Counted from the stretch's first letter, positions 24,401 to 33,582 are shown. The stretch: DNA of 57,629 nt from Acanthaster planci (GCF_001949145.1 NW_019091360.1:3121477-3179105); one strand, 5' to 3'. Program-made: numbers and translations. The notes: generated from the sequence alone by a model not told the origin.

Positions 24401-26821
24401 GCCCATGAAAGAGTAGTCTGGGTTCCCTGAGCAGTTTCTTGTTCTGTAGTGCAGAGTTGTAGTTGAGTCCGTTCCATGTCCCTGCAAATCCGTCACAAGG
24501 GATCCAGTCTTAAGCCAAGTCATGAACTATTCAAATGCATTGTCGACAAAAGCTTTTCCTTTTTTTATCATTGTTCACTCTGTTACTTATGACTGGTGTT
24601 GTGGAAGGATTTCTGACTGGACTTTTCAGGGATTCATTCCTTCCATGTAGTACATATCTTTAGTTTATTTCTTTTGGGGGGGGGCTTATTTGGTTTTGAT
24701 GAACCTCTTGCATTCCAAAAGTTATTATGGTACATAAGAATCATTTTTAGTTTTCTGTTGTTTGTCTCTGGAAACTGTCAACAGGTACTTGGTTGGTCAC
24801 ACCCACGCTGTGATGTCAGTCAGCGTGACAGCCAATAACAAGTATGTCTTGAGCAGCTCACGAGACTGCACCATCAAGGCTTGGAGTCTGGAACACGCCA
24901 ACCTGCTGGCTTCATTTGACTGCCAGTCACAGGTGAGTAGACCCATTTTAGTGAAATCCACAAAGGACGTATGAGTACAGTGCAGTGGCGTCGCCGGGGG
25001 GGCACGGGATATGTGCCCCCGGTTCCCCCCCCCGGTGCCCCCCACTGAAAACAAAAAGTGGATGAATGGATATTGAACAAGGCTAACAAAAACTCCCCCC
25101 CCCAAAAAAAAAAAATGCACCACTGAAAGCTGGTGCCCCTCATGAGATGCTGATGCCCCCGTTGTGAGCCCCCGCTAGTAAAATCCTAGCTCTGCCACTG
25201 GTGCAGTGTACAAATATTCATTGTCTTTAGTGGTGAAGAGGAACTAGCTTTCTGAGGTGATCTATTTTTCCAGAGGCGAAGCTGACGGAAAATAGAAAGT
25301 TTCGTGGCTCACTGAGGGATGCGAGTTTTTACTAAACCATGATATAAAGTGGTCAGTATTTGTTTTATTACAGCTGTCCTGCTGATGTGCTTGATTTCAA
25401 TTTCAACTGTCCCATTTAAATAGAATTAAATTGTAATTGTATCTATATGCAACATTTGTTGGAAATTCAACAGTGATTTTTCAAACTGCTTCTTCATGGA
25501 ATGTTTAAACTTAAAGTTTTTGAATATGTTCAATATGTGTTACCATACCCCTTATCCCCAATATTGGTTGCCATTCAATTTCTTGTGGAAAAAAAGTACA
25601 TGCAGCAAACAGATTCAGACTTTTTTCGGGATGGTGAGGATTGGTCTCCTTAATTTTGACCAGAGAGATGGGATCTGGGTTGTTATGAATATGTAAAGTC
25701 AACTAGCTTCAGATATTGTCTGGCCATCTCTTTTAACAAATTTGTCAGTAGAAATTGTGAAGATGTACAACTCATTTATGGCACAAAACTTTCATGTGTG
25801 GATGTTTCTACATTTTATTACATTTTTATGTTTACTTCAACACCCTGGAGAATTTTTTTACATTTAAAAAGGCATGCAAGCTTAAGTTTGAACCAACAAT
25901 AGAGCAATTCATGTTTCTAGAAAACCGCCGTTCCCTTATTCAGTCAAAAAATTGACGGAACACAATTCACCTGTCAGTTTTGACATTGAAATGGACATTG
26001 GTTTTTTTTTTTAAACAGAGAGCACCCTTTGATTTCATTTTGTTGTCTGCCTTGGGGGGTTTAAGAGGATGTGGAGTGTTGAAGTCATGGTAAAAATGGA
26101 AACTATCAGGAGATTGTGATGGTAATGTCATGGCGCCTCTGTTACTGTGTTTAGTGTCATGTACGGTATTGATGTTAGCGACAAGTGCTGTGGCCATTGT
26201 GAAATGTTTTCATCTTCCATTGAGCTGGTTGTTGAATCAACCAATATAGACCTTCCTTAACCCTAACCTTCCCCAACCACACAGTAGTAAACAGTAGTAA
26301 AGTGTTTAATTCTGTGGGGATAGGTCTAGTAGGCCCATAACAGCTGGCTTTTGCAAAAGTCCAACAGCCTCTGTGCACAATGTCCCAAATGGGTGTTTAA
26401 CTTTGTGTGAATGGGTAAGGTCAGGTCCAGCAACCCTTGGGGGGTTAGGGTTAACCTTCAAGTTTCAGACTACCAAAGCAAGGAAATAGTTTTGTCGTAC
26501 ACAACGTAATCTGAACATTTTTATTTGCCAATTTAGATTAAATTCTTCAAATATGTGGAGATTGCTGAAGACCACTACCGTTTCATCGCCACAAACCAGT
26601 CAGGTACCATCGCCATGCTGGACCTATTACTGGAGGATGCTGATCGAGGTATGACGGATAAGCAGGGTACTAGACAGAGCTTGAACTTGCAGCCCTTGAG
26701 GTCGGAGGTCAGCCCTGGGGTCAGTGGGAATGCCTCTAATGGTTCAAGTCCTTACAATAGTCGTTATGAAAACAACCAAAAACGTAAGAAAAAATTGTCA
26801 AAAATTTGTGTAACAGTCTAA
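6356..26821 (+). CDS. NACHT and WD repeat domain-containing protein (NWD1/NWD2-like), complete 12-exon gene
   Basis: Coding exons: 6356-6467, 9024-9226, 10029-10386, 12302-12446, 14250-14546, 15195-15432, 15921-16698, 18684-20395, 21671-22219, 23521-23762, 24785-24932, 26537-26821. They sum to 5067 nt (1688 residues plus stop), every junction keeps frame and every border is AG/GT. Domain order: DUF4062-like domain (about 28-225, motifs RVFLSSTFTD, VVDMRWGVRD, GFLGNKYGYRP); helical linker; NACHT NTPase (about 373-570) with Walker A GVSGSGKT at 400-407 and Walker B LLLIFDSIDQL at about 490-500; winged-helix/helical region to about 900; WD40 blades from about 915 to 1640. This is the NWD1/NWD2 architecture of STAND-class signal NTPases, expected to be cytosolic. 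Human NWD1 (about 1560 residues) has been linked to androgen-receptor levels and purine-enzyme assembly; a role here is inference. The ATG is chosen because an in-frame TGA lies just upstream (6344). I cannot separate NWD1 from NWD2 orthology by eye. Confidence 0.93.
7765..8076. other. assembly gap in NWD intron 1
   Basis: 312 N characters. Both edges are CAGAGACA-type simple sequence (left CAGACAGAGACA, right ACACAGAGACATG), so the gap probably hides a CAGAGA/ACAC microsatellite. The long frames drawn across it are artefacts. Confidence 0.97.
9024..9226 (+). CDS. NWD-like exon 2 (DUF4062-like domain core)
   Basis: Residues 38-105, with HERNRLLKDVFPDLQ, then DFEVVDMRWGVRD, then IKEIEACKRLSMGPHFV, the most conserved block of NWD N-termini. 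Acceptor is a T-rich tract ending GGCATGCAG; donor is GTG|GTAGGT, phase 0. Confidence 0.93.
9247..9369. repeat. degenerate GACTTG/GACTCG repeat in NWD intron 2
   Basis: Starting 20 bp after the exon 2 donor, words such as GACTTGAGTC, GTGACTTGACTTG, GTGACTCGACTTGG and AAGTCAGACG recur about every 10-25 bp. Looks like a decayed simple repeat or transposon end. Confidence 0.55.
10029..10386 (+). CDS. NWD-like exon 3 (end of DUF4062-like domain and helical linker)
   Basis: Residues 106-224 plus one base. Opens with GFLGNKYGYRPLPPVID, matching the family's LG-x-KYGYRP motif, then Trp-rich helices (NWWKIFGRLQRIL). Acceptor TACTCCAG, donor TCAG|GTGAAT, phase 1. Confidence 0.92.
12302..12446 (+). 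CDS. NWD-like exon 4 (linker)
   Basis: Residues 225-272 plus two bases. Starts with VTEIEVRHGLM after acceptor TTTGCAG and ends YLDIHEDG. The donor (GATGG|GTTGGT) is weak by consensus, but it is the only nearby GT giving phase 2, which exon 5 requires. That boundary is the least certain internal one in the gene. Confidence 0.83.
12713..12800. repeat. dispersed repeat copy 1 (NWD intron 4)
   Basis: The reverse complement matches 35030-35114 closely, sharing TTGGTGTAGTGCA, AAACAGTGCAAAATC and AAATAGCGC blocks in the same order. Non-coding; family unknown. Confidence 0.8.
13605..13788. mobile_element. inverted-repeat element copy 1 (NWD intron 4)
   Basis: Left arm TATTTATGATTGAGAATAAA (followed by TCTGTACTTGG) is inverted at about 13761-13788. 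The interior GCTCAGGAGAATGAATGCTG aligns with the copy at 56661-56790. MITE-like, no coding capacity. Confidence 0.62.
14250..14546 (+). CDS. NWD-like exon 5 (linker before NACHT)
   Basis: Residues 273-371 plus two bases. Contains EVDKDAQASLANLK, then HARYLDNICTRFREGIKGMI and a Lys/Glu-rich helix, as in other NWD proteins ahead of NACHT. Acceptor CTTGAACAG, donor TGCAG|GTAAGA, phase 2. Confidence 0.92.
15195..15432 (+). CDS. NWD-like exon 6 (NACHT domain, Walker A)
   Basis: Residues 372-451. VFHGRQELMTNIREFL leads into the P-loop PLVVHGVSGSGKTSVMAML; Gly400 to Thr407 form GxxGxGKT, with Lys406 contacting the phosphates. It ends in a sensor-like stretch, LRFLGTSGPSTGIHSVLQ. Acceptor CTCTGCAG, donor CAG|GTATGG, phase 0. 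Confidence 0.95.
15921..16698 (+). CDS. NWD-like exon 7 (NACHT Walker B and winged helix)
   Basis: Residues 452-710 plus one base. Walker B is LLLIFDSIDQLS with acidic Asp495 and Asp498; then a sensor-like HVLIVASMLS strand and a helical region, ending with PSLWKRIHYDVSEFLSER, the conserved end of the NWD winged-helix segment. Acceptor TTGTCTGCAG, donor GGAG|GTAAGC, phase 1. Confidence 0.95.
18684..20395 (+). CDS. NWD-like exon 8 (helical domain and first eight WD40 blades)
   Basis: At 1712 nt this is by far the largest exon (residues 711-1281). It opens with KTVVAWYHRQFIEA, the conserved WYHRQF block, then a helical domain (LIELPHHLAEAGMLAEL), then from about residue 915 roughly eight WD40 blades with end strands such as FNVWNLS, LRLWSLTS, IKIWSMP, LKVWNLED and VKMWIPT. 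Acceptor ATTGGCAG, donor GAG|GTAAAT, phase 0. Confidence 0.95.
21052..21430. repeat. 12-bp minisatellite (ACACAAGACCAG)n in NWD intron 8
   Basis: Some thirty imperfect copies of a 12-bp unit, with variants (AAAC/AGAC/GGCAC at the junction). Because 12 is a multiple of three, it yields spurious long frames: a TQDQ repeat on + and a GLVS/GLVF repeat on - (21052-21495). Related, more degenerate sequence extends left to about 20,985. Confidence 0.92.
21671..22219 (+). CDS. NWD-like exon 9 (WD40 blades)
   Basis: Residues 1282-1464, about four divergent WD40 blades (ends TKFWNLC, VVAFQLET, VRVCDGS, VKAWDDL). Acceptor TTATTTTAG, donor CACAG|GTAATC, phase 0 on both sides. Confidence 0.94.
23521..23762 (+). 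CDS. NWD-like exon 10 (WD40 blades)
   Basis: Residues 1465-1544 plus two bases: VTSMEVSPNCRFVASGSNAG with blade end IKVWSLG, then a second blade ending LLIWDFQG. Acceptor TTGCTTGTAG, donor AGGAG|GTACTG, phase 2. Confidence 0.94.
23784..23878. repeat. 95-bp repeat A, first copy (NWD intron 10)
   Basis: 95-bp block beginning ACTTCACTGATTTTTGCTCA and ending GTTCCCTAAGCA; differs from 24339-24433 at only about four positions. Starts 21 bp after the exon 10 donor. Confidence 0.92.
24289..24433. repeat. rearranged duplicate of repeats B and A (NWD intron 10)
   Basis: Block B' (24289-24334, CTTATCAAAGAGGCCTGCAG start) repeats B at 23892-23936, and block A' (24339-24433) repeats A. Order is A-B in the first locus and B'-A' here, both in direct orientation, so this is not a simple tandem duplication. 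Confidence 0.88.
24785..24932 (+). CDS. NWD-like exon 11 (WD40 blade)
   Basis: Completes an Arg codon from exon 10, then encodes one canonical blade: GHTHAVMSVSVTANNKYVLS with end IKAWSLE (to residue 1594). Acceptor GTCAACAG, donor CACAG|GTGAGT, phase 0. A hAT-type MITE sits 50 bp past the donor. Confidence 0.94.
24983..25200. mobile_element. 218-bp hAT-type MITE in NWD intron 11
   Basis: Starts CAGTGGCGTCGCC and ends CTAGCTCTGCCACTG, i.e. inverted CAGTGGC-type termini. Flanked by 8-bp near-identical duplications GTACAGTG (24975-24982) and GTGCAGTG (25201-25208). G-rich near the left end, with runs of C. An 8-bp target duplication with CAGTGGCG termini is typical of hAT elements. Confidence 0.82.
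26537..26821 (+). CDS. NWD-like exon 12 (last WD40-like blade, basic tail, stop)
   Basis: Residues 1595-1688: a last degenerate blade (HYRFIATNQSGTIAMLDL), a polar low-complexity tail rich in Ser/Asn/Gly, a basic run KRKKK and the C-terminus ICVTV before TAA at 26819-26821. The end is uncertain: a donor-like C|GTAAGA at 26783 (and G|GTATGA at 26648) would let this exon splice to candidate exons at 28625-28653 or 29465, also giving basic tails. The read-through stop is the simplest model. Confidence 0.8.
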   Translation: MKFFKYVEIAEDHYRFIATNQSGTIAMLDLLLEDADRGMTDKQGTRQSLNLQPLRSEVSPGVSGNASNGSSPYNSRYENNQKRKKKLSKICVTV

Positions 26822-27687
26822 CATGACGTATGAGAAAAAAACTTCTGGTTAAGCAATTGTCATAACATAATATCCATCATGTCTCTTGCAACAAATGCGT
26901 GCAAATACTTTCATAATGAAGTGCCTTAAAGATTTTTTACATGAGCAGTCTAAAAATTGGGGCCTGAAGTGAGTCTGTGTGGGAATTGTATATGCTTAGA
27001 ATACTTAAGACATTACAAATTCATCTAACGAGATTACATTGTGAAGCAGTATTGATATATTTTTGACCAGATAACCTATACTATTTCAACGAGGTGTGTG
27101 AGGCTTTGTAGTTCTTGTCAAACAACTTTATTTTTATAGTGATATTAAAGAATTCTTTGCAATGTATTGTTTTGAATACAAACATCCAGGATGCATCTTT
27201 GTGTCTTAGTTGACCTCATTTTCAATTGAAGGGTATTTTGTTGCCTTTGTGTTTTGTTTTGCATTTTGCAAATATGTATTTCCATATTCATGAGTAAAAG
27301 TGTGACATCATCCTGAGAAGAAAACCTCACTGGTGCATTGGTTTGTGTGCAAAAAACTTACAGCATTTGTCAAAGATTTTGCTGGACTGAATTCATTTTT
27401 TCTTTGGAGAAATAAGAATGTTAAGAAACGTGTTCTCAGACGTGTTTGCAGTGTGAACATTCTGGATTCATAATATGAACAGAAATGCGTAGAGGTTTGC
27501 GCGTGTATAGAGGGGCTTGTGGGGTACCGCAACAATGGGAAGTACCCCATAGGGTACTTGTGGGGTACTGAGATGGTACCCGACAAGGATTTCACGAAAT
27601 AGATATTTCAGATTTACTCAAAAAGGAGGAATTTTCAGGTGCCATTCATCTGTCGCAAAATGAAGTATTTTAATCAATTTGAGGCAA

Positions 27688-27693
27688 AATAAA
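27688..27693 (+). promoter_or_regulatory. possible polyadenylation signal of the NWD-like gene
   Basis: First AATAAA I see on the + strand after the exon 12 stop, about 870 nt downstream. Positional support only; if the alternative 3' exons are used it would be intronic. Confidence 0.2.
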
Positions 27694-30040
27694 TTGCAGC
27701 TTCAAATAATTTATCACCGCGGGACATTGGAGGCTCTTGTCACTAAGTGGGTCAGTAGTGATCACTTGCGGTTGCTGGCACGGTGATTTAATGCCTTGAA
27801 CTAGTTACTGGCGTGACCTTAAAAATAGTAGTAGCACTGGAGAGAGTTACCCCCGGTCACTTTTGCTTGAGCAGCCGTGGCGTTTGGTTGGAAAAGAGAA
27901 AATCTGTCTGTTTTGCAAAATTCAAATGGGAGTGATGTGAAAATGTGTGCGTGTTGTGCGGGAGTTTTGTACACGAGAACAAAGGGAATAACCCACAAGT
28001 ATAGCTGTGTAAGGTTGGGTGCACTGAACTGTGTCTTCCCTGGACGACAGCACAGCAACAGCGCCGTTAGTTGTCAAGGGAAGCATGGTTATTTTCAAAT
28101 TACATGTTAAATGCAATTTAAATTCATTTAACTTAATATAGTAGATATGAGATAGCTTTCATTAACCAAAGAAAAATGTGCAGTTGAATGAAAATGTTTC
28201 TAACACACTTTCATTGCTTCGACTTTTCTTTCAAAGTTTTGATAATGTATGCATGATTTTTCTTTTAAGTTTTGCACTCAGTTTTGAACTTTGAAGTTTT
28301 GCAGTTTTGCTTGCAAATATTTCACCGTGTGCAATTGATCCATAGACTAAGTGTGTGTCTAAGATTTTGTAGGAGATAGTCCTTCTATTTATCACAGTTT
28401 TCACTGCAATCACTCAGAGTTCTAGTATTAAGTAAGTGCCTGGGTATTGTTAACAGGCCCAAATACCTTTATTGTAGTTAATAGCTTATAACCACTGTAT
28501 AGTTGTTTTTATTTTATTGTTTCCATTTTAAGATGTATTCAATGCCTATGAAGCTCATTTTTAAAATACATTTTTAAAGAAATGTATTCCTCTTTCATAT
28601 GTGTAACATGAATGTTCATTTCAGGGAATTCAATGCAGACCAGACCATGCAGGGTAAGTTGGGTTTCTTGAACGTCTCAGGTTTAATGCCAACCTTTCTG
28701 TTATATTTCTAAACAAATTAATCCAGCTTTCGTGTCTTTGAAAAAAAGTTTCATTAAAAGCAACAAAAAAGTATTGAAACACCTTGTTAACAGTTTTTGT
28801 TCCAAATCTCTGACTGTTCAGCACTTTATTGGTTAAATAGGACCTTTGTAATCCGAGAATGAACCCAAGGGTTTCATATATAAAGTTCAAATGCACTCTA
28901 AGGGATTTTTACCTTTGTATGTTTTAATCACTTTGTTGTTGTTTATGTAATGTTATTAACCCTAATTGTCATGCATGAGGAATAACCACAAAGTGTTTGC
29001 TTCCCGAAGATGTTAGATTTTAGAGGCTGATTGATTGTTTTACTTTTTGGTTATAGTTGATACTAAATAATTTCATTAACCCTAAATATATTGTGCATGA
29101 GGAGTACCCCAAATTGTTTAGAACCAAAATATCATATTTTGAAGGCTGACTGTTTTGTCATTTTAATATTGTGTGATGTCATAAACAATAAAATACAAAT
29201 TTAAGCAAATTACTAAATTCCCTTTTCTTTCTGAATCACCCCCAGGTCTTTTTTGCTCTCTTGTTTAATTGAAATTTGTGGAAAATTGTTCTCCACTTTT
29301 GAAAGAAAAAAAATAGCATGTAAAAATGGACTGCTGCAGCAATAACATCGGAATGTTAAACCCTACAGAAAACTAAATGAAGACTTTCACCTGAAGAGTT
29401 TTTATCGCAGTGTATAATATGAACAGAACTGCCAATTCTTTTCCATTCTCTTGACATCCCGCAGATACGAAGAACAAGAAGTTAATCAGGAATACAGAAT
29501 AGCATAATTTAACATATAAATACAAAACAAACATTAATGGAATTAATTAAAGCAAAATAAAATATGCCTTAAAATTCAACATTTCTTCGAGTACCTCGCT
29601 AACTCGGTAAATAAAAAAAACACCTCTCCAACATTTTCGATAAGTACAGCCGCTTCAATCTTTTTATAGTTTGCCTTTAGAATAAAAGGATTGAGTACAT
29701 TTTACTTTCTCCGAGTTTACTTCCCAGTTTCAAGATTTAACTCGCTGTCTGCAAGTCCTCTAAAGGTTGGGTGCCACGTGATGAGAATCGCTGTACCGTT
29801 TGTTGATGACGTGAAAAAGCCTGTCCAGAAAAACAGAAGCAAAGTCGACATTTTACCGAGCAAGTATGAACTTCTACATGCTTTGCTAAGCCCTGTAAAG
29901 AAAAAAGTGGAAGTGTTTTTTTTTCTGGGTTGGATATTAGTTGAACAAATTAAAAGTGCGAAACATCGATTCTGTGCATTTTGAACAGACAACAATGTGA
30001 AAATGTCTCATGATTTTCAAAGTTAGCTCATGTGCCGATT

Positions 30041-30046
30041 TTTATT
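30041..30046 (-). promoter_or_regulatory. possible polyadenylation signal of the SLC46-like gene
   Basis: AATAAA on the - strand about 250 nt past the stop codon. Plausible by position only; A/T-rich DNA gives such hexamers by chance. Confidence 0.3.
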
Positions 30047-30293
30047 TTAATAGCCACTCATGAAAAAGTGTTATGAAAAGTTGTCCAAACGAGGATATAT
30101 TTTAAAAGACTATCAGCCACAAATCAAGAATTAGGGGCATGCACACGCAGGGTAAAATATTCATTTGCTGCAATTAAATGGAATTTCACATTTGGTCCTC
30201 TGAAATTTTAAAATAAAAGCATTTCAAATATTTAATTTCACTCTGCAAATGAAACACATATTAACCAAGAAATTACTAGAATATCCCAGCAGT

Positions 30294-30496
30294 TTAAGGG
30301 TGATAGGGGCCTATGTGTAAAGTACTCAAAATGACGTACGCGACTAATATAGATGGAATAAACGTGACTCCTGCTATCAAGAAATACACAAACGTTGGTT
30401 GGAATGCCACGGTAGCCATGTAGACCGCGTTAATGACAATTGGAGAAATGTACGTGCCGAAGTTCTCAACACAGGCGAAGAATGAAAAGGCAACAC
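30294..30496 (-). CDS. SLC46-like exon 4 (C-terminal TM segments, stop)
   Basis: After acceptor CTGTTTCAG it encodes the last two hydrophobic segments (AFSFFACVENFGTYISPIV; TFVYFLIAGVTFIPSILVAY) and a short tail ending GPYHP with TAA at 30296-30294. Confidence 0.88.
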
Positions 30497-33039
30497 CTGA
30501 AACAGCAGGAAATTAAAGAGAAGGCGTTGTTCTTGCATCCTTTTCCATTGCATTTCAGATGTCAGGTGCATTTGCAAAGGCAGCAGTGATCAAGTTTGCC
30601 AATTTAGACATTCCACGTACTGCAGGTAGCTAATTATTGACAAAGTAGTGGTCATCGAGATTAATAACACACGAACGCAGTCAGGCGTTCGTGGGAGATA
30701 AAATTAATAACGTCATTGTGAACGGCGTCATTGAAGCAAATAAAAAACTAGGAAAGTGGCTTCCCGTTCATTAAAAAGGAGAAAACAAAATTTAATTAAG
30801 AAATTTGCGGGAAAATTGCAGTTTTCAAATTTTTGATGACATCATGCCTCCGTTTAGAACTCTATTTTTCCATCTAAACTTAACACTTCTTATTAAACCT
30901 AAAGAAGAGCATCGATTGAGCACACATTAACTGTTAATTGGCTTCAAGAATAGAGAAACGAAGGCCGTACTTCTAATGCTAACTTGCAGTCTCTATCGAA
31001 CACACTCTCCGTTTTGTCGGTCTCGTTTCGTGATTTCTGTATTTACTTTTAATTTTTGAACATACCTTGTTCGTCTGCCCGGACCAGTTTGGAAAGCGAA
31101 CCTCTGATAACAGGGAAACACAGTCCTGCAAACACTGTGAGGATTAGCGCTGCAAATAATCAGGCAGATAGTCCTTTTTCCAAAACTACATTGTTACAAC
31201 AATGACATACCGCTGCTGAAGGTACGGGAAAGAAAACGTGGTTTGGGCAACTCTTGAAAAAAGTCAGTCCAAAAAGAAACAGAACCGAATGTTTCGTGTG
31301 AGTTGAATGCAATATTGTGTAAGTTGTACTTCATTTGAGACTTTGGTCATTGGAATCAGCTGTATGATATATAGGCCCCCCCCTATGTCTTTTATATATA
31401 GGGAATTGTTATACGGGTATGCTATTTAAAAAAGGTACTCAAATGTGTTTTATGTACATGAAAATGACTGCGTCATAATAAGCTTGGTTTAAATGTTGCT
31501 TACCATTTAAGGATGAACTGCTTACCCAAGAAAAATAGTGTCGATGTTCTGACGAGCCCCATAGCCGCAAACGCCATGATAGCACTGATGCAACTGATTT
31601 GGAAGATCCAATGGTCACTGAAACATCTTGTCAACAACTTGAAGCCTCCAATGTTACCTAATTGCATTAACATGCCGGTATGTTCAGGATCTTAATATGA
31701 AACTCTATACTGATATTGTAAATTTACTTGTAAGTTTCGATTATAAATTTATGAACCGCCTTTAAACATCGATCTTTGCGCAATCAGGAAAAATAAGGAC
31801 AAATTTTTCGGAGAGATGAATTAAGGGCGATCACTCTGAACCATCACTTAAAAAAAAAATCAGTATTTGTCCAATCGATTCAGAAAATGCAGGAATACCA
31901 ACAACAACATGTATTTGAAACTTACGTGTATTCAACCAGCTCAACCCGAGCTGTGATACTTTGTTAGTATGTACCTTGGGCTGTCATTGAGATTTGAATC
32001 CAAGTGACATATACTTACCAATTAACGGGATACCACATGCAAACGCGGTGTAATATCCGATAGTCATCGATGACCAACAGAAGGGTTCGGCTTGAGCATA
32101 CAAGATTCGAACCTGGCCTGACGATACCAAAGGTGTCAACGAAAAACAGGTAGCGTAGATGAGAAGCAAGCAACAGGTGCGCACGGCGCCTCCCTTGAGG
32201 TATAACAATCGTCTGATGTTCCGTAGACTTTGTGTAAGTTTCTGTTTCTGGCCATCCGATTGCTGACTGTTCATCTGGATCGTTTCGATCAGAGCACCGG
32301 GTATCATCAAGTAGACACCGGCAAGGACACCGAGAGTTGTCGCGATTCCAGCCGCTGTTGCAAAGCCAAGAGCTTCATTGAGATATTCCATGCCGATCTG
32401 TATAAGTCCAGCAAAGACGAAGACCGTCTCGATCACAACTAGCCTAAAAGTGCGCTCCTCCTTGGAGGTGACGTCTGCGATGTAGGAGAAGGATATTGCG
32501 AGCATCAGCGTCAGGCCTCCTGTCAGGCCCATGGCAAGATCACCGGCGAAAAATACCTCCAGAGGAAGGTTGAAGACCATGACGGCCGTACAGACGCCGG
32601 CGAACGCGACACTGCCAAAGGTGGAGAGGGCGAGGAACATCTTGCGGCCGAACCGGTCGGACAAGGCTCCGAGGATGATGGCAGACACGAAGCCTGGAAA
32701 AGCTCCGACGAGGTTGAAGAGCAACATCCAATGAGCTGCGTCCGCCTGGATCTGTGCCTCAGTGTCGTCATCCGTGGAGTTGGCAGTCTGATTCCGGTCT
32801 CGACAAGGTGAGTCTTTGTGAACGGTGTAGTTGTACGACTCTTGCACTCTCACCAATACGTACTGGATGCGCAGGATACTCGTCACGATGGAGCTGGCGG
32901 AAGCCAGGAAGAGTACGGGCTCGACCGTCACCCATCGACTCATCGCCCTCTCTCTTCCAGACAACGTTAACGCAGCCTTTTTCACCAGTGGCTCGGTTTC
33001 ACAGTTGGGTGATCTGTCTGCCTCGTTGCGCGTCTCCAT
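30294..33039 (-). CDS. SLC46-family (proton-coupled folate transporter-like) MFS transporter, complete 4-exon gene
   Basis: Coding exons on the - strand: 33039-32019, 31690-31526, 31149-31066, 30496-30294; 1473 nt, 490 residues plus stop. All three introns are phase 1 with good borders (G|GTAAGT, G|GTAAGC, G|GTATGT). Features: cytosolic N-terminus, TM1 with the family VEP (39-41), an extracellular loop with three N-glycosylation sequons (Asn70, Asn83, Asn87), MFS motif A GALSDRFGRK at 124-133 after TM2, twelve hydrophobic segments overall, and VIRGSLSKLV with ADEQG in exon 3 as in SLC46 proteins. Family members move folates or muropeptide-like and hydrophilic solutes with protons across plasma or lysosomal membranes; the substrate here cannot be read. 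The start is supported by an in-frame TAA shortly upstream. I cannot choose between the A1, A2 and A3 subtypes. Confidence 0.92.
31066..31149 (-). CDS. SLC46-like exon 3
   Basis: 84-nt exon: ALILTVFAGLCFPVIRG, then SLSKLVRADEQG. The x-S-K-L-V-x(3)-E-Q-G signature sits at this place in SLC46 members. Acceptor TTATTTGCAG, donor CAAG|GTATGT. Confidence 0.88.
31526..31690 (-). CDS. SLC46-like exon 2
   Basis: After acceptor ATTAAG it reads DPEHTGMLMQLGNIGGFKLL, then a membrane segment (ISAIMAFAAMGLV) and STLFFLG across a phase-1 donor. The frame agrees with exons 1 and 3. Confidence 0.85.
32019..33039 (-). CDS. SLC46-like exon 1 (TM1 to about TM8)
   Basis: Encodes residues 1-340 plus one base, including the glycosylated first loop and motif A, ending AFACGIPLI before donor G|GTAAGT (phase 1). 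The open frame runs about 35 bases past the donor into the intron, so the apparent end of the frame is not the protein end. Confidence 0.93.
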
Positions 33040-33524
33040 GTCGAATAGGCCTAGGCCTATACCATTCCCCTTTTAGCGCTACTTAACCCACCAGGATTAC
33101 TAAAACGTGGTTGTCGTGTTCAACAGGCTGTGGGAGCAATAATAAACGCATCTTTTTTGCAGCTGGTGATGACGTTAAACAACCGAACTCATCGCCGTGA
33201 GTTCTAACATATTGATCCCAGCATTGACACAGAACTTCGTTGAAGCTAAAATCACCACAAAACTTCACGTTGTCCTTACCTGACCCCAGACGTGACGAGA
33301 TGTACTGGTTGGCAATTACGATGTCGATGGAGTCCTGTCATTGCATTAAATGTGTGCACGATGACTGGGCGGTATGCCTTTGTACTTGTTCAACTTCCGT
33401 ATACGGATAGGACACTGTGGGGTCTCTTAGAGTGACCCAGAGCTTGCAACCTGCCATGCAAAAGCATACTGCGTCAAGTTATTTGTGTTTACGTTTTAGA
33501 CTCAGTAAATGTATTTCTGTGAGC

Positions 33525-33582
33525 ACTGGCACGATTTATTCTTTTCAAATGAAACTGGCACGATTTATTCTTTTCAAATGAA
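33525..33582. repeat. perfect 29-bp tandem duplication
   Basis: ACTGGCACGATTTATTCTTT... occurs at 33525-33553 and again immediately at 33554-33582 with no differences, so it is recent. Confidence 0.95.

Larger units (their letters stand above)
26822..30293. other. spacer between convergent NWD-like and SLC46-like genes
   Basis: A/T-rich, with no long coding frame. It should hold both 3' UTRs. Small candidate exons 28625-28653 (29 nt, acceptor TTTCAG, donor GCAGG|GTAAGT) and one starting at 29465 (acceptor CCCGCAG) could extend the NWD transcript. Nothing else recognised. Confidence 0.5.

Noticed and set aside
32230-33086. Several 60-110 codon frames opposite SLC46-like exon 1
   Set aside because: Shadows of the transporter coding strand, with no domain character.
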